The position numbers were made by a program, and so were the translations under genes. The notes beneath the pieces are model-generated. The model saw nothing but the letters and a program-made list of their open reading frames with translations. It was not told the DNA's origin and searched no databases. A stretch of DNA of 15,495 nucleotides from Bacteriovoracaceae bacterium (GTDB taxonomy: Bacteria; Bdellovibrionota; Bacteriovoracia; Bacteriovoracales; Bacteriovoracaceae). The DNA is taken from positions 1 through 15,495 of the forward strand of contig CANETG010000036.1 of assembly GCA_947440875.1 (NCBI GenBank). Reading direction: 5' to 3'. This document shows positions 1 through 5,412 of the stretch, piece after piece (the stretch's first letter is position 1; every line of letters begins with the position of its first letter).

Positions 1-1
1 A

Positions 2-103
2 GTGATTGATCCTCTGCATACGAGAGATATTTTAGGTCTTTGCCTAAGTGTGTCTCACAACGAAGAATTCCCCGACACACGTTGGGGAGTCTTCAGGATG
101 TAA
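2..103 (+). CDS. mccB: Methylcrotonyl-CoA carboxylase beta (carboxyltransferase) subunit, 3' end only
   Basis: This is the last 33 codons of a gene that starts outside the window, read in the frame beginning at base 2 and ending at TAA 101-103. The peptide contains DPLHTRDILGLCLS and ends in DTRWGVFRM. I recognise that tail from memory as the conserved C-terminus of 3-methylcrotonyl-CoA carboxylase beta subunits (MccB/LiuB), which usually end DTRFGVFRM. The enzyme transfers carboxyl from biotin to 3-methylcrotonyl-CoA in leucine breakdown. The stop overlaps the first possible ATG of the next gene by one base (TAATG), so the two are probably coupled. The biotin carboxylase and biotinyl partners lie two and three genes downstream, as expected for a liu operon. 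Only the end is visible, so completeness cannot be judged. Confidence 0.88.
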   Translation: MIDPLHTRDILGLCLSVSHNEEFPDTRWGVFRM

Positions 104-105
104 TG

Positions 106-882
106 ATGAAACATATCGAAGTCGTTGACAGAAATGAGGTGAAGGAAGTCTGGTTAAATAGACCCGAAATCCACAACGCTTTCAATGCCGAACTGATTGC
201 TGATCTCATCAAGCTTTTTGAAAGTTTTAAAAATGATAAGTCTCTCAGACTCATCATTTTGTCAGGCAAAGGGACATCATTCTGTGCGGGAGCCGATCTC
301 AACTGGATGAAGGCGATGAAAAATTACACAAAAGAAGAAAATTTTCGCGACTCAAAAGAATTGGCGAAACTTTTTTCTACGATTAATGAATGCGAAGTTC
401 CGGTCATCGGAAGAATCAATGGTCATGCTCTCGGTGGTGGTTTAGGACTTGTGAGTGTTTGTGATTATGCTGTCTCTGTCAAAGAAGCGATGCTTGGTTT
501 TACGGAAGTCAGACTTGGGCTTATTCCTGCGGTCATCTCTCCGTATTGTATTTCGAAAATTGGTGAATCTCATGCTCGCGCCTGGATGCTGTCGGGTGAG
601 AGATTTTCTGCCGATGAAGCGCTCAAGATGGGACTTTTGCATGAAGTGGTTGAAGCAGGTGAGCTTGATCATAGAATCAATGAAATGGAAAAAAGATTTC
701 TGGCCGCTGGTCCCCAGGCAGCGAGAGAAGCAAAGAAGCTCATTCGCTCTGTGGTGAAAAATCTTAAAGCTTCCGAGGATCTTACCTGTCAGATGATCTC
801 TGAAAGAAGAATAAGTTCGGAGGGACAGGAAGGAATGAGAGCGCTTCTGGAAAAAGATAAACCTGCCTGGATGAAAAAATGA
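106..882 (+). CDS. liuC: Methylglutaconyl-CoA hydratase (crotonase family)
   Basis: This 258-residue crotonase-fold protein should hydrate 3-methylglutaconyl-CoA to HMG-CoA, the step between MCC and HMG-CoA lyase. Diagnostic stretches are FCAGADLNWMKAM (CoA/oxyanion-hole region), GHALGGGLGLVSVCD (second oxyanion segment) and GFTEVRLGLIPAVISP, whose Glu134 matches the second catalytic Glu of enoyl-CoA hydratases. The first catalytic Glu position is Gly here (GGGLGL), which I recall as usual for bacterial LiuC. I chose ATG 106 because AGGA at 95-98 lies 7 nt upstream. ATG 103 overlaps the mccB stop and is the alternative. A longer in-frame extension back to base 40 lies inside mccB and is not credible. 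The 3' end overlaps the next gene by 4 bases (ATGA). The assignment rests on the LiuC-like motifs and on the operon. Confidence 0.88.
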   Translation: MKHIEVVDRNEVKEVWLNRPEIHNAFNAELIADLIKLFESFKNDKSLRLIILSGKGTSFCAGADLNWMKAMKNYTKEENFRDSKELAKLFSTINECEVPVIGRINGHALGGGLGLVSVCDYAVSVKEAMLGFTEVRLGLIPAVISPYCISKIGESHARAWMLSGERFSADEALKMGLLHEVVEAGELDHRINEMEKRFLAAGPQAAREAKKLIRSVVKNLKASEDLTCQMISERRISSEGQEGMRALLEKDKPAWMKK

Positions 883-2363
883 AAATAAAAAAAATACTCG
901 TCGCTAATCGGGGAGAAATTGCCTTAAGAGTTTTGAAGACGGCCCGTGAGATGGGAATATCTGTGGTCACGGTTTACGCTGAAGACGACAAGACTCTGCC
1001 GCACGCACTTTATTCAGATGAGTCGTACTCATTAGGTAGTGGAACACTTGCGGATACATATCTTAATAAATCGAAGCTCATTGAAGTCGCTAAAAAATCC
1101 GGTGCCGATGCTGTTCATCCGGGTTACGGATTTCTTTCTGAAAATGAAGAGTTCGCTCGCTTAGTTGAAAAAAATGGAATCATCTTCATTGGACCAACTC
1201 CTGAGTCCATCATTCTCATGGGTGATAAGATTGGCTCGAAGAAAGCACTGGAGAAGATCAACATACCTCTCACTCCTGGCTATCACGGCGACGATCAGAG
1301 TGATGAGACTTTAGTGAAAGAAGCAAAAAAAATTGGATATCCGGTTCTTATTAAGGCCTCTGCTGGAGGTGGTGGTAAGGGCATGCGGATTGTTCATCAG
1401 GATTCAGAGCTTCTAGAATCAATTCGAGGGGCAAAATCCGAAGGATTAAAGTTTTTTTCCAACGACAAAGTTCTCATCGAAAAGTACGTTTTGAATCCTC
1501 GTCACATCGAAGTGCAGCTCATGTCGGATACTCACGGTCATCATCTTCATTTTTTTGAGCGTGAATGCTCAATACAGCGCCGTTATCAGAAGGTGGTAGA
1601 AGAAACGCCTGCGCCTAATCTGAGTCAAGAGCTTCGACTGAAAATTTGTGAGACTGCTGTTCAGATTGCTAAGGGTATTAACTATCGTGGTGCAGGGACG
1701 GTTGAATTTATCATGGCCCAAGACGGAAGCTATTATTTCATGGAGATGAATACAAGACTCCAGGTCGAGCATCCCGTGACTGAAATGGTCACTGGTCATG
1801 ATCTCGTGAGATATCAAATTATGGTAGCTCAAGGGGATAAAATCCTCGTGAAACAAGAGGAAATTAAGCAGAAGGGCCATGCCATTGAGTGCCGAATTTA
1901 TGCGGAAGATCCGGACAATAATTTCATGCCAACCATCGGCAAAATTGAGCGCATTGGAATTCCCACATTAAGAGATGTCCGTTTAGACTGTGGATTTCTT
2001 GATGGGACAGAAGTGGGAGTGAACTATGATCCCATGATCGCGAAACTTATTGTTTGGGGAGAAGAAAGAACGACAGCCATTTCAAAAACGATTCAGAGTT
2101 TGGATGAAGTTCTTTTCCTCGGTGTGAAAACCAATAGAGACTATCTCAAAAGAATTCTTGGGCACAAAGAATTCATCGCCGGGAAAACGCACACGCATTT
2201 TATTCCGGACTATAAGAATGATCTTGAACCTTCAACAATCTCGGATGATGAGATAGCAGCACTCATTGCGGCATTCTCTCTTGCTGAAGGAAGCACTATC
2301 AAAGTATCGGCGATAGCGGCGATGAAGAACCCATGGACTGTATTAACAGGGTTCAGGAACTAA
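879..2363 (+). CDS. mccA: Methylcrotonyl-CoA carboxylase, biotin carboxylase subunit (split MccA)
   Basis: This protein of 494 residues carboxylates biotin using ATP and bicarbonate. The N-terminal biotin carboxylase fold starts with ILVANRGEIALRV, followed by HPGYGFLSEN near residue 80. The ATP-grasp loop KASAGGGGKGM spans 159-169, with Lys159 at the number it has in E. coli AccC. ERECSIQRRYQKVVEE follows. The active-site run MEMNTRLQVEHP holds Glu289, Asn291, Arg293, Gln295 and Glu297. The C-terminal domain has HAIECRIYAEDP. It is longer than AccC (about 450) but shorter than a normal MccA (about 650-670), because it ends at NPWTVLTGF. In fused MccA that position leads from the helix into the BT beta-barrel. 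The barrel and biotinyl domain are encoded by the next gene, one base away. AccC of fatty-acid synthesis is the alternative, but flanking mccB, liuC and liuE favour MCC. Confidence 0.87.
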   Translation: MKIKKILVANRGEIALRVLKTAREMGISVVTVYAEDDKTLPHALYSDESYSLGSGTLADTYLNKSKLIEVAKKSGADAVHPGYGFLSENEEFARLVEKNGIIFIGPTPESIILMGDKIGSKKALEKINIPLTPGYHGDDQSDETLVKEAKKIGYPVLIKASAGGGGKGMRIVHQDSELLESIRGAKSEGLKFFSNDKVLIEKYVLNPRHIEVQLMSDTHGHHLHFFERECSIQRRYQKVVEETPAPNLSQELRLKICETAVQIAKGINYRGAGTVEFIMAQDGSYYFMEMNTRLQVEHPVTEMVTGHDLVRYQIMVAQGDKILVKQEEIKQKGHAIECRIYAEDPDNNFMPTIGKIERIGIPTLRDVRLDCGFLDGTEVGVNYDPMIAKLIVWGEERTTAISKTIQSLDEVLFLGVKTNRDYLKRILGHKEFIAGKTHTHFIPDYKNDLEPSTISDDEIAALIAAFSLAEGSTIKVSAIAAMKNPWTVLTGFRN

Positions 2364-2364
2364 T

Positions 2365-2847
2365 ATGGATAAGAAATTTAATTTTAATGGTCAGGATGTT
2401 TTGGTCCAAGATTTTAGGAAAGACCCTCAGCAGGTAAGCTTTCTCCTCAATGGAAAAAGTTATTTTTTCAAAGTCATTCAGAAAGATAGCGGCGAAATGA
2501 TCCTTGAGGGAGCTCAGCGTTTTAAAGCTCAGGTTGGTAAGGCTAATCGTGATGGTGACTCAATTGTTATGACGATGGGGCGAGAGGCAGTTATTTCTTC
2601 TTCTGGGAAAAAGCGTAAGACAGTTGCTGTAGGTGCAGGCAGTCTCACATCACCGATGCCGGGTAAAATTTTCAAGATAATGAAAGAAGTCGGCTCGACA
2701 GTGACGAAAGGCGAAACGATTCTCATCCTTGAAGCGATGAAAATGGAACATGCCATCCGCGCTGATAAAGACGGGAAAGTAAAAAAAATCATGTTCAAAA
2801 TCGGCGAGCTCGTTCAAGGCGGAGTGACTTTAGCGGAGGTTGAATAG
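2365..2847 (+). CDS. Biotin carboxyl carrier protein of methylcrotonyl-CoA carboxylase (BT barrel plus biotinyl domain)
   Basis: This 160-residue protein carries the biotin of the MCC complex. The C-terminal biotinyl domain (about 90-160) has SPMPGKIFKI, then the biotinylation site EAMKMEH with Lys126 as the modified residue, then DGKVKKIMFKIGELV. The first 85 residues are beta-rich (LNGKSYFFKV, SIVMTMGREAVI) and resemble the BT (biotin carboxylase-carboxyltransferase linking) barrel found inside fused MccA proteins. The two consecutive genes thus equal one MccA cut in the BT region. The start ATG 2365 has AGGA at 2355-2358 (6-nt spacing) and follows the upstream stop by one base, which supports a real separate gene over a sequencing frameshift. 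The next ORF begins one base after its stop. It could be mistaken for AccB, but the BT-like N-terminus and the operon argue for MCC. Confidence 0.87.
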   Translation: MDKKFNFNGQDVLVQDFRKDPQQVSFLLNGKSYFFKVIQKDSGEMILEGAQRFKAQVGKANRDGDSIVMTMGREAVISSSGKKRKTVAVGAGSLTSPMPGKIFKIMKEVGSTVTKGETILILEAMKMEHAIRADKDGKVKKIMFKIGELVQGGVTLAEVE

Positions 2848-2848
2848 G

Positions 2849-3766
2849 ATGGCATTACCTCAAAAAGTTCGGATCGTTGAAGTTGGCCCTCGTGATGGTC
2901 TTCAGAATGAAAAATTAGTTCTCGGGACTGACGATAAGTTTCATTATATTTCGCTCCTTCAAGGTGCTGGCCTTCAAACGATAGAAGTCACCAGTTTCGT
3001 TAAGCCTCCTGCGATCCCTCAGATGAGAGATGCCGTTGAACTTTTCACTATGGTCAAAGAAGGTCTTGGTTTAAATAAAACGAACTTTCCGTGTCTCGTT
3101 CCTAATATGTATGGTTACGAGAAAGCCAAAGATTTAGGTGTTAAAGAAATCGCACTGTTCAGTGCCACCTCGGATTCATTCACAAAAAAGAATGTGAACG
3201 CGAGTGTGGACGAAACTTTTGAGCGGATGGAAGAGGTTGCTCAAGCCGCCAAAAAAGACGGTATCCGTATGAGAGGGTATATCTCCACTGCCTTTGGTTG
3301 TCCATATGAAGGAAAAATTGAAGTTTCTAAACTCATAAGTGTTGCTGAACGATTTTTGAAACTTGGTGTGTATGAAGTTTCAGTTGGAGATACGATTGGC
3401 GTTGCCGTTCCTGGGCAAGTGAGAAATACACTTAAGGACTTTTTGAAATCCGTTCCTCTTGAGAAGACTGCCATGCATTTTCACGACACCAGAGGAATGG
3501 CGATAACAAATATTCTTATTTCGCTCGAAGCTGGAGTTTCAGTCTATGACTCTTCGTCTGGTGGAATCGGTGGCTGTCCCTATGCCAAAGGTGCTACCGG
3601 AAACGTGGCGACGGAAGATGTCTGGTATCTCATGCAGTCCTTGGGAATTGAAACAGGTGTTGATATCAAAAAACTTGCAGAAGCCTCGGCATTCATTTTG
3701 GGGAAATTTCAGCGCCAAACAGAGTCTAAATTTCTCAAGGCTTATCAGAGCACAGGAAAAGTATGA
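2849..3766 (+). CDS. liuE: Hydroxymethylglutaryl-CoA lyase
   Basis: This 305-residue TIM-barrel enzyme cleaves HMG-CoA to acetyl-CoA and acetoacetate, the last step of leucine catabolism. Visible signatures are VEVGPRDGLQNE (Arg15 and metal-ligand Asp16), FSATSDSFTKKNVN, GYISTAFGCPYEG, VSVGDTIGVA, the metal-binding HFHD (His210, His212) and GGIGGCPYAKGATGN, whose Cys243 matches the catalytic Cys of known HMG-CoA lyases. I chose ATG 2849 because GGAGG at 2835-2839 sits 9 nt upstream and the gene before it stops at 2847. An in-frame TTG at 2840 would add three residues but overlaps the previous gene and crowds the ribosome site. The 3' end overlaps the next gene by ATGA. The family is shared with MvaB, and the operon makes the leucine role likely. 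Confidence 0.93.
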   Translation: MALPQKVRIVEVGPRDGLQNEKLVLGTDDKFHYISLLQGAGLQTIEVTSFVKPPAIPQMRDAVELFTMVKEGLGLNKTNFPCLVPNMYGYEKAKDLGVKEIALFSATSDSFTKKNVNASVDETFERMEEVAQAAKKDGIRMRGYISTAFGCPYEGKIEVSKLISVAERFLKLGVYEVSVGDTIGVAVPGQVRNTLKDFLKSVPLEKTAMHFHDTRGMAITNILISLEAGVSVYDSSSGGIGGCPYAKGATGNVATEDVWYLMQSLGIETGVDIKKLAEASAFILGKFQRQTESKFLKAYQSTGKV

Positions 3767-4578
3767 ATTTTAGTCTGAAGAACTTTGAAGATCTTCTGGT
3801 TGAGCAAAAAGGCAATTCACTATGGATTACCTTAAATCGTCCAGACTCAAGTAATGCTTATTCATCAGCCATGGTTTCTGCGCTGGTGGAAGTTGTTCGC
3901 CAGGCAGATATTGATCCTGCAATCCGTGCCATTGTGATCACTGGTGCCGGGAAGAATTTCTGTGCTGGTGGAGACATAAAAGCGATGCGCGGAAAAACGG
4001 GAATGTTTGCCGGTGAATCGAATGAACTGAGAGAAACATATCAATCTGGGATTCAGCAAATTCCTCTGACTATTTCGCAGATCAGAACACCATTGATTGC
4101 TATGGTGAACGGGGCAGCGGTTGGAGCAGGATGTGATCTGGCCGCAATGTGCGATCTCCGAATTGCATCGACTCAAGCAGTATTCGCTGAAACTTTCGCC
4201 AAAGTCGGATTAGTTCCAGGTGATGGTGGTGCCTTTTTTCTTTCAAGGCTAGTTGGACACGGAAAAGCGATGGAGATGTTTCTTACGTGCAGAAATTATT
4301 CGGCGGAAGAATCTTTAAAAATGGGTCTCGTCAATGAAGTGGTCCTACCAGAACAACTAAAAATTCGAACGATGGAAGTGGTTGAGGAAATTGTGAATCT
4401 TCCACCGATTGCAGTGCAAATGACTAAAAAAGCGATCATTCATGCTTATCAAAGCGATCTCATTTCTCATCTTGAGCTGATGGCCGCCTATCAAGGAATT
4501 ACTCAAAGATCATCGGACCACTTTAAAGCGCTTGATGGAATGATCGAAAAGAAGAAACAGACTTTCGATCACCTCTAA
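3763..4578 (+). CDS. Enoyl-CoA hydratase/isomerase family protein (second crotonase of the operon)
   Basis: This 271-residue crotonase-fold protein has the CoA-binding FCAGGDIKAMRG, the oxyanion segment NGAAVGAGCDLAAMCD and AETFAKVGLVPGDGG, whose Glu143 aligns with the second catalytic Glu of enoyl-CoA hydratases. The first catalytic Glu is Asp here (GCDL). The motifs differ clearly from the LiuC at the start of the operon, so this is not a recent duplicate. The exact substrate cannot be read from sequence. A short- or branched-chain enoyl-CoA hydratase serving isovalerate, isoleucine or fatty-acid oxidation is possible. The start overlaps the liuE stop (ATGA), and AGGA lies 5 nt upstream (3754-3757). 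It is the last gene of the run, and a terminator-like hairpin overlaps its final codons. Confidence 0.87.
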   Translation: MNFSLKNFEDLLVEQKGNSLWITLNRPDSSNAYSSAMVSALVEVVRQADIDPAIRAIVITGAGKNFCAGGDIKAMRGKTGMFAGESNELRETYQSGIQQIPLTISQIRTPLIAMVNGAAVGAGCDLAAMCDLRIASTQAVFAETFAKVGLVPGDGGAFFLSRLVGHGKAMEMFLTCRNYSAEESLKMGLVNEVVLPEQLKIRTMEVVEEIVNLPPIAVQMTKKAIIHAYQSDLISHLELMAAYQGITQRSSDHFKALDGMIEKKKQTFDHL

Positions 4579-4587
4579 TTTTTTTTT
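4541..4587 (+). terminator. Terminator-like hairpin overlapping the end of the leucine operon
   Basis: A perfect 9-bp inverted repeat, TGATCGAAA (4541-4549) and TTTCGATCA (4563-4571), has a 13-nt loop. Nine consecutive T residues follow at 4579-4587. The 7-nt gap between stem and T-run is longer than in a classic intrinsic terminator, so it may be weak. The stem lies inside the last codons of the crotonase gene. It is the only terminator candidate after the operon. Confidence 0.5.
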
Positions 4588-4614
4588 GACAAGTCGCAAT
4601 CCGAACCCAAGAAT
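4586..4614 (+). promoter_or_regulatory. Sigma70-type promoter for the Bor-like lipoprotein
   Basis: A consensus -35 TTGACA (4586-4591) is followed after exactly 17 nt by AAGAAT (4609-4614), which matches TATAAT at four of six positions. The -35 is built into the end of the T-run of the preceding terminator-like element. The predicted transcription start falls at about 4620-4622, on the ATG itself, which would make the message leaderless. No good Shine-Dalgarno sequence precedes the ATG. Confidence 0.5.
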
Positions 4615-4620
4615 GAAGAT

Positions 4621-5010
4621 ATGAAGCATATCTCATTATTTTTCCTCGCGGGTTTTCTCACCAGTTGTACAACGATTCATTTTCGTTCTAACAATACTGT
4701 CCCAGTAACATTCAGCGGAAATCCCGATCATCGGAAAGAAATTTCTCTACAAGGAAAAAGAGATTTTTATTTTTGGGGAATCGAGCCTGATCATCAAGAA
4801 GTTTACATCGATGAAGAAGTCAGACGTGCTGGCTTCGACGGTCTTTCAAAAGTTATCGTCTATGAACAGAAAAGTACGACAGAAACATTGATTTCATTTC
4901 TCACTTTCGGTTTTTACCTTCCACGTAGCTACACAATTACTGGATTTACATCCGGCAATACTCTTCCAGAAGATCTCGAAGACAGCGCCCCACCTACACA
5001 AAAACCATAA
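4621..5010 (+). CDS. Bor/Iss-like outer-membrane lipoprotein
   Basis: This 129-residue predicted lipoprotein has a short signal peptide ending in the lipobox LTSC, with Cys16 as the lipidated residue. The mature part resembles the lambda Bor family (serum-resistance lipoprotein) in layout. A beta segment ending in FYFWGIEPDHQEV is followed by the small helix-like stretch EEVRRAGFDGLSKV, then TETLISFLTFGFYLPRSYTI. The last compares with the Bor ending that I remember as a GFITLGIYTP-type motif. The conserved Cys of Bor before the glycine pair is not present here. A Pro/Thr-rich tail after residue 115 is extra. The gene stands alone between the leucine operon and a convergent unit, with its own promoter and a strong terminator. 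The lipoprotein call is firm. The Bor relationship is from memory of the family pattern. Confidence 0.72.
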   Translation: MKHISLFFLAGFLTSCTTIHFRSNNTVPVTFSGNPDHRKEISLQGKRDFYFWGIEPDHQEVYIDEEVRRAGFDGLSKVIVYEQKSTTETLISFLTFGFYLPRSYTITGFTSGNTLPEDLEDSAPPTQKP

Positions 5011-5052
5011 TCAGAGACCGCCAGGAAGGTGTCTTCCACGGATGGATCATAT

Positions 5053-5075
5053 AAGGCCATGGATGGCCTTTTTTT
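5053..5075 (+). terminator. Intrinsic terminator after the Bor-like gene
   Basis: A GC-containing inverted repeat, AAGGCCAT (5053-5060) and ATGGCCTT (5063-5070), is followed directly by a T-run to 5075. The centre is only two bases, so the real stem is probably 7 bp with a 4-nt loop. This is a textbook rho-independent terminator for the plus strand. It lies 5 nt from the stop of the convergent membrane-protein gene. On the minus strand the sequence after the stem is ATATGATC, so termination that way is probably poor. A second small hairpin (GGAAG/CTTCC, 5024-5037) precedes it. Confidence 0.85.
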
Positions 5076-5079
5076 CTTC

Positions 5080-5412
5080 TTACGACCTCACACTTTGGGG
5101 AAGTTCGGCGGCGAGCTTGTGGGCGCGGCGATTCCAGAATGTGCGAGTGACGAGAGTGAACCAGAAGAAAAAGAGGACGTAGGAGAAAAAGAGAGTCTGG
5201 AGCATTGAAGAGGCCGTGAACAAATTGTTAACGATGGCAAAAGCTGTGAACATGAGGGTTCCAAGTCCAGAAAAGCATGCGGCCATCTGGAGGATGAGCT
5301 TTATAGTCATCGGCACATGTTTTTCGGGGCGAAGAAATGAGAAGGGCCACCAGATAAAATCTTTATCACTTACCCAGTTATGGAAATCAGTAAAAAGGTC
5401 GAGTAGTTTCAT
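5080..5412 (-). CDS. Small two-helix inner-membrane protein, function unknown
   Basis: This 110-residue protein belongs to no family I recognise. It has an aromatic N-terminal part (FIWWPFSFLRPEKHVP, about 19-34) and two predicted membrane helices at about 39-62 and 70-89. The basic segment RTFWNRRAHK after helix 2 suggests a cytoplasmic C-terminus, and thus both ends inside. The ATG overlaps the stop of the upstream helicase gene (ATGA, 5412-5409), so it is very likely translated by coupling. A GGAGG at 5435-5431 is too distant (18 nt) to act as its own normal ribosome site. The gene ends at TAA 5082-5080, next to the terminator of the convergent lipoprotein gene. The open frame, hydrophobic pattern and coupling make it a credible gene, but nothing supports a specific job. 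Confidence 0.72.
   Translation of the reverse strand: MKLLDLFTDFHNWVSDKDFIWWPFSFLRPEKHVPMTIKLILQMAACFSGLGTLMFTAFAIVNNLFTASSMLQTLFFSYVLFFFWFTLVTRTFWNRRAHKLAAELPQSVRS

Noticed and set aside
40..105. A 5' extension of the liuC reading frame back to an ATG-like start at base 40
   Set aside because: It lies inside the mccB tail, adds residues that do not resemble the crotonase fold, and has no ribosome site. ATG 106 has AGGA at 7 nt.
442..672. Minus-strand and alternate-frame open frames within the leucine operon genes
   Set aside because: All are covered by well-supported enzymes in another frame and show no motif or start signal.
2355..2370. Sequencing frameshift as the cause of the split MccA
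   Set aside because: It cannot be excluded without reads. But the second gene has its own AGGA and ATG, and fusion would require both loss of the TAA and a base change in frame, so a real split is simpler.
2840..2848. TTG start for HMG-CoA lyase
   Set aside because: It overlaps the biotinyl gene and sits directly against GGAGG. ATG 2849 has proper 9-nt spacing and the family's usual N-terminus.
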